From positions 31,167-53,274 of the forward strand of contig DHWH01000023.1 of assembly GCA_002413065.1 (NCBI GenBank): a stretch of DNA of 22,108 bases, in the 5' to 3' direction. A model generated the notes under the pieces. It saw only the letters and a program-made list of their open reading frames with translations, was not told the origin of the DNA and ran no database searches. The stretch's first letter is position 1, and each line of letters starts with the position of its first letter. Positions 14,620 through 22,007 of this stretch are shown here, piece by piece. Both the position numbers and the translations under genes were made by a program. This DNA comes from Patescibacteria group bacterium UBA5187. Its GTDB lineage: Bacteria; Patescibacteriota; Minisyncoccia; Phycocordibacterales; PALSA-1337.

Positions 14620-15924
14620 ATGCACCTATTCAAAAAAATCATTGTTGGAATTCTCACTCTCGAATCGAGGCTTATTATACGCAAGTACAAGCCTTTTATC
14701 GTGGCTGTGACGGGCAGTGTGGGAAAGACATCGACGAAGGATGCCATTTACAGCGTGCTCAAGGATGAGCGGAAGTATGTGCGCAAAAGCGAGAAAAGCC
14801 TGAATAGCGATATCGGGTTGCCGCTTACTATCATCGGGGTGCCGAATGCCTGGCGAAATATTTCCGGTTGGATCCGCAATATGATCCAAGGTTTTGAATT
14901 GATCCTGTGGCGCAAGGAATATCCTGATTGCCTGATCGTGGAAATAGGGGCGGATCATCCGGGGGATATTAAGAACGTCGTGAAATGGCTGCATCCTGAT
15001 ATTGCGGTCATTACTCGCGTAAGCCGCACGCCGGTACATGTGGAATTTTTCACATCGCCCCAGCAAGTTTTCGAAGAAAAAGCGGCGCTAGCGGAAGCGG
15101 TCAAAACAGGAGGCACGCTTGTATTATTTGCCGATGATGAAAATACGCTCTCGATGGCGGAACGCATTGCAAAAGAAAAAAATGTCACGATCAGTACGTA
15201 TGGAATGAATCCTGCGGCAAACGTGAAAGGCCAATCGCAAACTATTATGTATGAAGAGTCGGCGCCGGTCGGTTTTACATTCAATATAGAGATGGATGGA
15301 AATATATTTCCAGTATCAATGAAAGGTATTTTGGGCAGCACATATCACTATCCGTTGCTTGCGGCGGCTGCAGTAGGTAAAGCGTGCGGTATGACCGTTG
15401 AAAAGATCGCGGCAGCTCTCCCTGCATACAAAGCTCCGTGCGGCAGAATGAATATCATTCAAGGATTGAATGGTTCGACTCTTATCGATGATACGTATAA
15501 CTCTTCACCTGATGCGGTCATTGCGGCTCTTGAAACATTGAAAGCGATCAGCTGTTCGGGAACAAAGATTGCCGTATTTGGCGACATGATGGAATTGGGA
15601 AAATATGCCACCGAAGAACACCGCCGCATAGGGAGGGAAGTTATAGGAATTGCTGGTCAGCTTATCTTGGTCGGCCAACGTTCGCGCATGACTATGGATG
15701 AAGCATTGAAGAACGGTTTTCCATCGGGGTCAGTGCACGATTTCGATATGTCTGCGGAAGCGGCGGCGTATCTGATTCCTCTGATCAAGGCCGGGGATGT
15801 TGTCCTGGTGAAAGGATCGCAATCGATCTGCATGGAACGTGTGGTGAAAGCCCTTATGCGTCAGCCTGATCTGGCGAAAGATTTGCTGGTGAGACAGGAG
15901 AGGGAATGGTTGGAGAAGAAGTAG
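14620..15924 (+). CDS. murF: MurF-like Mur ligase without the N-terminal domain
   Basis: MurF joins D-Ala-D-Ala to the UDP-MurNAc-tripeptide in the cytoplasm, using ATP. The P-loop TGSVGKTSTK is at residues 31-40, the central-domain acid motif is in LIVEIGADHPGDIKN near 107-121, and the C-terminal domain starts near PCGRMNIIQG with LIDDTYNSSPDAVIAAL. The last stretch is typical of MurF. In standard MurF the P-loop is near residue 105 after a substrate-binding domain; here it is at 31 and only a hydrophobic helix (VGILTLESRLII) precedes it. There is also extra sequence (about NAWRNISGWIRNMIQGFE) before the acid motif. ftsI ends only 61 bases upstream, so there is no room for domain 1. Another Mur-ligase-like function is possible. 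Confidence 0.82.
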   Translation: MHLFKKIIVGILTLESRLIIRKYKPFIVAVTGSVGKTSTKDAIYSVLKDERKYVRKSEKSLNSDIGLPLTIIGVPNAWRNISGWIRNMIQGFELILWRKEYPDCLIVEIGADHPGDIKNVVKWLHPDIAVITRVSRTPVHVEFFTSPQQVFEEKAALAEAVKTGGTLVLFADDENTLSMAERIAKEKNVTISTYGMNPAANVKGQSQTIMYEESAPVGFTFNIEMDGNIFPVSMKGILGSTYHYPLLAAAAVGKACGMTVEKIAAALPAYKAPCGRMNIIQGLNGSTLIDDTYNSSPDAVIAALETLKAISCSGTKIAVFGDMMELGKYATEEHRRIGREVIGIAGQLILVGQRSRMTMDEALKNGFPSGSVHDFDMSAEAAAYLIPLIKAGDVVLVKGSQSICMERVVKALMRQPDLAKDLLVRQEREWLEKK

Positions 15925-15945
15925 AAAATGTGTTAATCTCATTTT

Positions 15946-15977
15946 GCGCGCGGTTTCGAGTTTTGTTTCCTGCGCGC
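15946..15977 (+). other. GC-rich inverted repeat between murF and tRNA-Glu
   Basis: GCGCGCGG (15946-15953) can pair with CC-T-GCGCGC (15969-15977) with one bulged T. No T-run follows, so it is not a standard terminator; it may be an RNA processing structure ahead of the tRNA. Confidence 0.35.
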
Positions 15978-15991
15978 GAATGTCTACGCAT

Positions 15992-16063
15992 GGCCTCATC
16001 GTCTAACGGTTAGGACGGAGCCTTCTCAAGGCTTAAATCGGGGTTCGATTCCCCGTGAGGTCA
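15992..16063 (+). tRNA. tRNA-Glu (anticodon CTC)
   Basis: A full cloverleaf of 72 bases: acceptor GGCCTCA/TGAGGTC (one G-T pair), D stem GTCT/GGAC, anticodon stem GAGCC/GGCTT with loop TTCTCAA (anticodon CTC, reads GAG), and T stem CGGGG/CCCCG with loop TTCGATT. The discriminator is A. CCA is not encoded (ACCC follows). Its 3' 31 bases are overlapped on the other strand by the end of the recombinase gene. Confidence 0.95.
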
Positions 16064-17724
16064 CCCTCAACAAGAAGTCTCGATTGAAATGAGACAAATC
16101 CTTTTTTAACCTTGAATTGCAAGGTATTTTCGGATAATGAAAGTTCTGAAAAAATTACACGCATGATTTGCTCTTTTTCGTGCGAATTCGCAAAAGACCA
16201 ATATGCTGCACTGTCTTTCAGTAGTTCTGAAATTTTTACGATGTCTTTAATAACCTCGTGCATGGCTTCATCGGAAGTCTGTTCTTCGCCTTGTAACTTA
16301 GTGAGTTCGCCATGAAGTCTGTTTTCTTCTTCAAGATATGACTCGGCCGAATAGGTACCGGCTATAAGTAGGTCCAGCTTATTGGTATGCAAAAACTTGA
16401 GTTTCTCTCTGATCTTCTTCTTTTGACCCTCATTCACCTCAAGGTTCACCGTTCGCTTCTCCTCAAATATAGCTATATCGGTTGTGGTCCGGGCATCTAT
16501 CTCTACAAGCTCCTTATCACTAAAGTAAAGATTTGATAGGAGGTCTCCAACTTTATTTTCAATGAAATTAATATTGAAGTTTCTTTTTGGGTTTGCGCAG
16601 TCATCCGGGCATCGGGAGTTGAAGTATTGGATACCTTTCTTCATATAGGGCGTATAGACTCGGCTACACAGAGCGCAACGGACCAAGCCTCGATAATAGA
16701 GATCGAGTTTATCGGTGTAATGGACGCTTGTCTTTCTTTTGAAAAGCAGAGCCTGTACATCATCAAAGAGTTTAAAGGTAACAAGCGCTTGATGGCTAAT
16801 GCTCGGAATGTATTGATGATTATTTCCTATAATCAATCCTTTATAAAATGGATTGGTCAGTATCTTATGGACCATGTTGGCAGTTATAGGCCGAGAGACT
16901 TGTTCGATCTCTATTTCATCGTCTTCTTCAGCAAGCATTTCTTCTTCTGTTCTGCGACGACGCATAGGAACAGTGGTCAAACCTTCTTTCTTGGCATAGC
17001 GTGCCAAATCTTCAAGACTCCAATCTCCTGACGCATACAATTCAAATATTTTCTTTATGATAGGAGCTCTCTCCGGATCGAATGGCTTCTCATCCATGTT
17101 ACCGAGGTTCAAATATCCGAGAGGAGCTCGATAGGTACAGATGCCTCGCTCTCGTAGATTCCATGTAGTGGTTTTTACTTTCTCACTCGTCACTCTTGAA
17201 TGATGTTCGGCAAACATGCCGTCGATATCCATATGCAAGGCTCCGGAGCTTGTCTTATCATACTTGGCAAATACGAATCTCACATCGATGCCTTTACGCA
17301 TGAGTTTGCGGACCACGGTATCGTCGCCTTTATTACGGCTTACTCGGTCCCAACAAAGCACCACGATGCCTTTGAATAAACCCATGCTTAAAAACTGTAT
17401 AAGTCTTTGGAACTTTGGTCGATCGATCTTGTACTGGACCAGACCACTTTCGCTAATACTGATATCGTTATCTTCTTTGAAGCCTGAATGTTCCTCTGAA
17501 ATGACACCATCTACACAGAAGCTCTTGAGAGTGATAGGGGCGATGCGGAGCTTCTCTCGTACAGAATATCTGCTATTCTCAGCTCTCTGATATTTGATTG
17601 AGTTCTTCTGGTTATCAGGCTCGTCAGTGCTCTTACGATTATAAATAAGATAACAGTCACGATACATACCGCTCTGAATCATTTTAAATAATTGTTTTTC
17701 TGATTTTTCCAGTTTCATATACAT
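16033..17724 (-). CDS. Large serine recombinase (element integrase)
   Basis: This large serine recombinase would integrate and excise DNA through a serine-linked intermediate. It has 563 aa. The N-terminal resolvase domain has YLIYNRKSTDE (Arg30, nucleophile Ser32) and VVLCWDRVSRNKGDD (Arg127 region). The recombinase domain follows (APLGYLN to NPFYKGLI, about 200-300). A zinc ribbon has Cys350, Cys353, Cys372 and Cys376, and a coiled-coil tail covers about 430-510. The last ten residues, GDLTGNRTPI, are encoded antisense to the 3' end of tRNA-Glu, the mark of integration next to a tRNA. The start shares one A with the stop of the preceding gene (TAATG); a second ATG is two codons in. Confidence 0.93.
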   Translation of the reverse strand: MYMKLEKSEKQLFKMIQSGMYRDCYLIYNRKSTDEPDNQKNSIKYQRAENSRYSVREKLRIAPITLKSFCVDGVISEEHSGFKEDNDISISESGLVQYKIDRPKFQRLIQFLSMGLFKGIVVLCWDRVSRNKGDDTVVRKLMRKGIDVRFVFAKYDKTSSGALHMDIDGMFAEHHSRVTSEKVKTTTWNLRERGICTYRAPLGYLNLGNMDEKPFDPERAPIIKKIFELYASGDWSLEDLARYAKKEGLTTVPMRRRRTEEEMLAEEDDEIEIEQVSRPITANMVHKILTNPFYKGLIIGNNHQYIPSISHQALVTFKLFDDVQALLFKRKTSVHYTDKLDLYYRGLVRCALCSRVYTPYMKKGIQYFNSRCPDDCANPKRNFNINFIENKVGDLLSNLYFSDKELVEIDARTTTDIAIFEEKRTVNLEVNEGQKKKIREKLKFLHTNKLDLLIAGTYSAESYLEEENRLHGELTKLQGEEQTSDEAMHEVIKDIVKISELLKDSAAYWSFANSHEKEQIMRVIFSELSLSENTLQFKVKKGFVSFQSRLLVEGDLTGNRTPI

Positions 17725-17948
17725 TAAAGTTTGGCAGTTGGGAGTTTTTCAACTTTGCCGTTTACGATGGTGTAGCCTTCAGCATTCATGCGAGTGCGGA
17801 TTCTTCGGAAAATGTCTCCGAGGTCTGACAGAGCGGTAATAGTGTCGTCGTCGAATTGCCACTCTGACTTATCCAAAGAAGCTACTGCCTTTTGAGTATC
17901 TTTCTCTGCTTTTATAGTACCATCTTTGGCTGTTATATCCAGACGCAT
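17724..17948 (-). CDS. Small unknown protein upstream of the recombinase
   Basis: This is a 74-aa soluble, charged protein that I do not recognise. It begins MRLDITAKDGTIKAEKDTQK and has a helical middle (DDDTITALSDLGDIFRRIRT). Its TAA overlaps the recombinase ATG by one base, so it is almost certainly translated and coupled. A regulator or directionality factor of the recombinase is a possibility from position only. It starts 11 bases after the zinc-ribbon gene. Confidence 0.7.
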   Translation of the reverse strand: MRLDITAKDGTIKAEKDTQKAVASLDKSEWQFDDDTITALSDLGDIFRRIRTRMNAEGYTIVNGKVEKLPTAKL

Positions 17949-17959
17949 GGTGGAGTAAA

Positions 17960-18544
17960 TTATTCCTTGGGACCGAGTTCTCCAGCTGCATCGAGCGCGC
18001 GATAGTAGCCCTCAAGTCTCGCTTGAATCTGAAGCAGTCTTCTATATTTCTTTGTGGGTCGACCACGCCACGTAAAACGCTTTACCTTCTCCTGAAGGTC
18101 TTCCATTTTCTTTGAGAGCTTTACACATTCATAGAGTCCATGATGTGCCGAGCTTGTGTTCTGGTTTCGAGTTCTGTAAGTAAGCTCATGACAGTACCTG
18201 CAACCGAAGTAGTCTCCGGTCTTGTACAGTACACCTACACGTCTCCCACAACGTTCACCATTCTTATATAATGAGCATTGGAACCAGAACCTCGTACTGC
18301 CAAAGTTGCAGTCAGTTTGGATGATTGGGATGACGTATTTGATCTCTTTTTTCTCTTCACCAACAGTGTAGGAAAGTGCGAGGCGTGGGAAGTCAGGTGT
18401 CAGCCATAATTTATAGCCGATGCTTCCTTCGGACCCGTTCTCACCCCAGAAGATCTCACCTTCCTTGATGAGGCGGTTCTTCATATCCTTGAGAAGCCAC
18501 CAGATTTGTATTTTCTTGAGATAGTCTGCTTCAGTTTTGCTCAT
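17960..18544 (-). CDS. Zinc-ribbon protein of the element
   Basis: The 194-aa protein has a central zinc ribbon with four cysteines in FQCSLYKNGERCGRR and GDYFGCRYCHELTYR (about residues 90-125) and a basic C-terminal helical part (LSKKMEDLQEKVKRFTWRGR, then KKYRRLLQIQARLEGYYRA). The YFGCRYCHELTYR signature is familiar from proteins of bacterial mobile elements and phages, but I know no assigned function. Nucleic-acid binding is likely from the ribbon and the basic helices. The start is the ATG at 18544; a longer reading from TTG at 18568 has no support. The 9-bp repeats at 18634-18652 lie about 90 bases upstream, inside the end of the AAA+ gene. Confidence 0.75.
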   Translation of the reverse strand: MSKTEADYLKKIQIWWLLKDMKNRLIKEGEIFWGENGSEGSIGYKLWLTPDFPRLALSYTVGEEKKEIKYVIPIIQTDCNFGSTRFWFQCSLYKNGERCGRRVGVLYKTGDYFGCRYCHELTYRTRNQNTSSAHHGLYECVKLSKKMEDLQEKVKRFTWRGRPTKKYRRLLQIQARLEGYYRALDAAGELGPKE

Positions 18545-18594
18545 GTTAGAAAAAATTACCGAAATCAATTGAGATTCTGCCTATTTAACGGGTA

Positions 18595-19956
18595 TCAGAA
18601 ACCGATGTTAGCGGTTTCGATGGGTGTCTCTACAACGTTCACGTCGTTCACATATTCACCTGATAAGTCAGCTTCGGTGATACCGTAGCGGTCTTTCCAG
18701 AAGACAAGCTTGTCCTTATTTTTGGATAACGAAAGTGTGTACCCCTTTCGGTTTTTATAGGTCTTAAGCTGTAGCCTTGCACGCAGAATCCAGCCGACCT
18801 TTCTGGACTGTAATGTGTCATCTGAGAAATCAATCTCTTTATTCACGAAGTCGGTGATTTCCTTTACTGTCATGCTGTCAGTTTTCTTCTCACGCTCAAT
18901 CTTGAGGATGGCAAAAACAATATCCGATTCCCATGACATTCCTCGGTCTGCAATGAGTTCCTGGTTGTATTTCTGAACGAACTCCTTCAAGGAAGCCTTC
19001 ATTTCTTCGGACTCGATGATAGTGAGGAGTGGGATGATAATCTGATGGAGGCGAGGGTGTATACCTTCAAGCGGTGCATCATCGAACACTAATGGCTTAT
19101 TAAAGTTTCTGAATCGCCACATGAGAAGCTTGTTACGAATGAGCCTGCTTTCTTCATAGAACTCATCGCTCAAGCGCCGAGGAATATCTGTACGCAAAGT
19201 GCCGCGCCCCATTTCTTCCACGAGAAATCTACTCTCAAGAGCTTTATCATTGAAGGTTTCTCGAGTAGCTATAACTTTTGGAGAAAAGACATCGTATGCT
19301 TTTACCTCGAACACTCCCTTACCCTCGGACCGCAGGACCGCAATGCCTTTTTGGTATCCCGAGTTCAAAATCTTTACGATGTCATCGCTCATTTCTGAAG
19401 ACTTGAAATCTGCTTCATCGAGGACCAGGGTTCCTTTGAGTTCATTCAAGATTCTGAAAATCGGAGACGGGGTGGTGGCTCCGCCGGTAAATATTGGTCG
19501 ATAACAGGCTGAACCTATGACTTGGAGGAACCTTGTTTTTCCACTCCCAAAATCTCCGATAGCTCGAAGATATGGAAGTTCATTGAAGCGATCAAAGAGC
19601 CAGCTAAACATCGCATAATATGCGGCAATGCGCTCGAACATCGGAGTGATGTCGAGATATTTATGGATGAATGTTTGAATCTCTTGGATGAGCTCGGCTT
19701 CGGTCCCATACTCAGTTGCGAGTGATGGTAGAAGGACCACGTTTTTGCTTACGATATCGTTTTTGGCATCGAGCGGATAGATATCTTCCTTGTTAAAGGT
19801 GACAGCTTCGACATAGGCGACTTTACCGTTAGTAAATGTAGCGAACTGTGTCTTCATTAGGACCGGATCGTAGACTGTTTCTGCTATCTTATCTCCCACT
19901 ATGACTGATGCTTTTCTTATTTGTTTTTTAGTATTGTTATTTTCATTCATAATCAT
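18595..19956 (-). CDS. AAA+ ATPase, possibly a replication helicase-like protein
   Basis: The 453-aa protein carries a P-loop NTPase core. Walker A is GDFGSGKTR (134-142), Walker B TLVLDEAD (176-183), sensor-like KVIATRETF (227-235), and a candidate arginine finger is Arg243 in ALESRFLVEEM. The pattern resembles helicase-like ATPases of plasmids and phages, some of which are linked to primases; no primase domain is visible here. The N-terminal 100 residues and the C-terminal part (SMTVKEITDFVNKEIDFSDD, perhaps a winged helix) are unassigned. It would be the motor of element replication or maintenance, an inference. It follows the DUF5659-like gene by 13 bases. The last codons carry repeats also found at the other end of the module. 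Confidence 0.8.
   Translation of the reverse strand: MIMNENNNTKKQIRKASVIVGDKIAETVYDPVLMKTQFATFTNGKVAYVEAVTFNKEDIYPLDAKNDIVSKNVVLLPSLATEYGTEAELIQEIQTFIHKYLDITPMFERIAAYYAMFSWLFDRFNELPYLRAIGDFGSGKTRFLQVIGSACYRPIFTGGATTPSPIFRILNELKGTLVLDEADFKSSEMSDDIVKILNSGYQKGIAVLRSEGKGVFEVKAYDVFSPKVIATRETFNDKALESRFLVEEMGRGTLRTDIPRRLSDEFYEESRLIRNKLLMWRFRNFNKPLVFDDAPLEGIHPRLHQIIIPLLTIIESEEMKASLKEFVQKYNQELIADRGMSWESDIVFAILKIEREKKTDSMTVKEITDFVNKEIDFSDDTLQSRKVGWILRARLQLKTYKNRKGYTLSLSKNKDKLVFWKDRYGITEADLSGEYVNDVNVVETPIETANIGF
18634..18652 (-). repeat. 9-bp GTGAACG repeats inside the AAA+ gene end
   Basis: On the minus strand GTGAACGAC and GTGAACGTT are adjacent, with a weaker GTGAAT eight bases before. They encode VNDVNV. 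The same 9-base unit recurs in tandem at 21609-21635 and inverted at 21573-21582. Confidence 0.6.
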
Positions 19957-19969
19957 TTATATTTAATTT

Positions 19970-20272
19970 TTAACGTCGGAAATATCTCATGGCGTAGATG
20001 CGCGATTTGAGATTCTTCCGGGCATTTGCGAAATCGAGGGGATAGACCTCGACCTTGTTGGACCAGAAGGCATCGACTACCGCTTCGATGTTCGTTTCCT
20101 TGCGGAAAATGAACGTGGCTTTTGTCTCACTTATCTTATTGATCGAGGCGAGCTGGAATCCTTTGGATACGAGCGTTGCCGCTATTTCAATGTCTGAGCA
20201 ATAATAGAAATTCTTGTAATCATTGGGAGGAACATCTTCGAAGTCCTCCGCCGTTTGCGTTGTGTGCATCAT
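19970..20272 (-). CDS. DUF5659-like small protein
   Basis: This 100-aa protein has the layout of DUF5659 as I remember it: a YYCSDIEIAATLVSKGFQLA helix ('accessory' site for a GF-L-S motif), a beta strand KATFIFRKETNIEAVVDAFW, and an end with VEVYPLDFANARKNLKSRIY. Proteins of this type recur in element or phage-like regions of Patescibacteria; the function is unknown. Two ATG codons follow each other (20272 and 20269). A -10-like TAATGT predicts a start two bases before the first, so this gene may be leaderless and begin a second transcript with the AAA+ gene 13 bases downstream. Confidence 0.65.
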   Translation of the reverse strand: MMHTTQTAEDFEDVPPNDYKNFYYCSDIEIAATLVSKGFQLASINKISETKATFIFRKETNIEAVVDAFWSNKVEVYPLDFANARKNLKSRIYAMRYFRR

Positions 20273-20280
20273 GTAGATTT

Positions 20281-20286
20281 ACATTA
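20281..20286 (-). promoter_or_regulatory. -10 box of the DUF5659-like gene
   Basis: TAATGT on the minus strand, eight bases before the ATG; no Shine-Dalgarno. This spacing is like that at mreB and the TrpR-like gene. Confidence 0.4.
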
Positions 20287-20310
20287 AGCTGATAAATATA
20301 CATTTTTCGG

Positions 20311-20343
20311 AAAAGAAAAAAGTACGAGATGATTTTCCCGTAC
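20311..20343 (-). terminator. Weak terminator after the winged-helix gene
   Basis: On the minus strand GTACG (complement of 20339-20343) pairs with CGTAC (complement of 20322-20326) and is followed by a T-rich run (complement of 20311-20321). The stem is only five pairs, so ending may be partial. Confidence 0.5.
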
Positions 20344-20376
20344 CTTCTTCATTCATTTTTCAATAATGAATTCAGT

Positions 20377-21558
20377 TTATGGATTGAATATCCAGCCGTC
20401 CTTTGGTTGATTGGTGATTACTGCTTTACCAAAATGAATTTGTAGCTCTGTATGGAGTTCGCTAACGTACTTCGAAATAGTATCGAAAGAAGTCGCCTTT
20501 CTTTTGGCTGCTTTAATGATTTTATCTTTGATATCATCCGCATTTACGAGCTGATTGTGTCGTTCCATGAAAAGGCGGCAGAGGTCTTTTACTTGAGGTC
20601 TCAAATCGAGTATTTTTCCATCATAACGAATTGACCCATCGCTGTAGGAGATGAGCTTTCCGACCGTCATTTCTGACTTGATGGCAGATTCATTTTTCGG
20701 GACCATTATTGGATCTGACTGTTCTGCTACTGAGGTAGTTACTAAAGAAATCATGACTTCTTCCTTGCGAAGTCCGGTGATCTGAATATGACCAGCCTTT
20801 TCCAAAGCGAAAATAGTCTCGTAAAAGCGATAATAGTGTTCATCTTTGAGATACCAACCGCCTGCTTTGGCTACTTCATCGGCTGTGATGGTTAAATTTC
20901 GCCCATACTTCTCTGAAAGTTTATGGATTGCAGATAAGATATCCTGACTTTGCTTTTTGGAGTCGATATACCAGATACCCTTTGGACCGATAAATTTATT
21001 TTCACCGAAATCATTAAGGTATACGTCTAGTTTTGCCCTAAGTTTTTCCGTATCGATCCTGATCTCAAATGAAAGGTACGAAAAAGCAGGGTTATTGGCA
21101 TAGTTGCTCGAACAAGAAGAGCCGAGGTCTGCTACGGTGAGCTCCTTTCCTTCAGGAATTTTAGTGTAACCGTCCGGACCGAAGTCTTTTGGAGTGAATA
21201 GGTCTTTAAAGTCGGTAAGCATTTTCTTATCCAGATGGATTTTCGTAATCTCGATACAGGAAGGTTGGCGAGTGAGTTCAATAAGAGCATACAAACTCTG
21301 TGCTGGATCGAAATGAAAGTATGAATTCTCAAAAGATGTAGTGCCACTACGAATATCGATAAGTGATTCTGATTTGACTGCCAGATTCACGGTATCAATG
21401 CTTTTCTGTAACTTATCGCGCATCAGCTCTCGCCCTTCTTTACCATTAAAAAAGCGGAAGCTGTCAGGAGTTAGCTTCCCATTAAATTCAGCGTCTTTGT
21501 TCAGAATCAACTTCTTCCAAAGATAAATTTTCCATTCAGGCAGATAGTCCATATACAT
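20377..21558 (-). CDS. Winged-helix DNA-binding protein, first gene of the element
   Basis: The 393-aa protein ends in an OmpR/PhoB-like winged helix (about residues 306-393): a short sheet (GSIRYDGKILDLRPQ), a helix with LCRLFMERHNQLVNADDIKD, a recognition helix in DTISKYVSELHTELQ, and a wing ending VITNQPKDGWIF. The first 300 residues are unassigned; part (ITADEVAKAGGWYLKDEHYY) may be another helix-turn-helix. No receiver domain is seen, so it is not a normal response regulator. It could be the element's regulator or replication initiator. It is the most upstream gene of the module, and the 9-bp repeats flank its promoter region, which suggests that it binds them. A second ATG lies two codons into the gene. 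Confidence 0.7.
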   Translation of the reverse strand: MYMDYLPEWKIYLWKKLILNKDAEFNGKLTPDSFRFFNGKEGRELMRDKLQKSIDTVNLAVKSESLIDIRSGTTSFENSYFHFDPAQSLYALIELTRQPSCIEITKIHLDKKMLTDFKDLFTPKDFGPDGYTKIPEGKELTVADLGSSCSSNYANNPAFSYLSFEIRIDTEKLRAKLDVYLNDFGENKFIGPKGIWYIDSKKQSQDILSAIHKLSEKYGRNLTITADEVAKAGGWYLKDEHYYRFYETIFALEKAGHIQITGLRKEEVMISLVTTSVAEQSDPIMVPKNESAIKSEMTVGKLISYSDGSIRYDGKILDLRPQVKDLCRLFMERHNQLVNADDIKDKIIKAAKRKATSFDTISKYVSELHTELQIHFGKAVITNQPKDGWIFNP

Positions 21559-21572
21559 CTACATTTTCATAT

Positions 21573-21635
21573 CGACGTTCACATTTGGCCTATATTCAGG
21601 GCTTCTGCGTGAACGTCGCAAACGTCGTGAACATC
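21573..21635. repeat. Tandem and inverted 9-bp repeats upstream of the winged-helix gene
   Basis: Three adjacent units, GTGAACGTC (21609-21617), GCAAACGTC (21618-21626) and GTGAACATC (21627-21635), with an inverted copy CGACGTTCAC (21573-21582) that is a perfect 10-bp reverse complement of 21609-21618. They bracket the promoter region of the gene starting at 21558. Operator or iterons are the likely roles. Confidence 0.7.
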
Positions 21636-21650
21636 ATAATATCACAAGAA

Positions 21651-21789
21651 TTCAGGAAATATAGTGAGATGAGGGGTGGTACGTGATGGTACGTTATTTT
21701 GGCAAAACCCTTATTTTTCCTCGGGATTTTGAGTGGCAATTGATGGCAATCTATTTTGGCAAAAGCCATATACCGCCTCATTTCCTGAA
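21651..21789. repeat. Two 35-bp repeats bracketed by a 10-bp inverted repeat
   Basis: Copies at 21676-21710 and 21733-21767 match at 27 of 35 bases. Each has an internal 10-base direct repeat (TGGTACGT twice; TGGCAAT twice) followed by TATTTTGGCAAAA, which contains the palindrome TTTTG-G-CAAAA. The pair lies between TTCAGGAAAT (21651-21660) and its reverse complement ATTTCCTGAA (21780-21789). A reading frame crosses this block on the minus strand, but I regard it as repeat-derived. Confidence 0.65.
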
Positions 21790-22007
21790 ATTCGCTCACG
21801 CAGCGTTGAACAAGCCTGAAGTCGTGGAAAGGGCTTACTTCGCGTAGAAAAGCGTACACAGGGGCGAACAGGTGGCAAGAACGTCTAAGTTTATTCCAGA
21901 GTCAGGACCTATGTGTGGGGACTCCATGGAATATGATTTTTACACAATATGTGGTAAAGTGTTGTCCAGTGATAGGTAGGGTCAACGGAACCACCTTTAC
22001 AGATTAT
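21790..22007. other. Intergenic region right of the element repeats
   Basis: About 220 bases without a credible gene. No copy of the tRNA-Glu 3' end, no clear promoter and no convincing terminator were found, only a short GTAAAG/CTTTAC pairing (21954-21959 with 21995-22000). The right border of the element, if it is in the window, should lie here. Confidence 0.4.

Noticed and set aside
15946..15977. Terminator after murF
   Set aside because: The GC-rich hairpin is not followed by a T-run.
21596..21859. Minus-strand frame of 87 codons across the 35-bp repeats
   Set aside because: Its repeated FAKI...H..P segments follow from the DNA repeats; no start signal, no family resemblance, and the DNA-level pattern is stronger.
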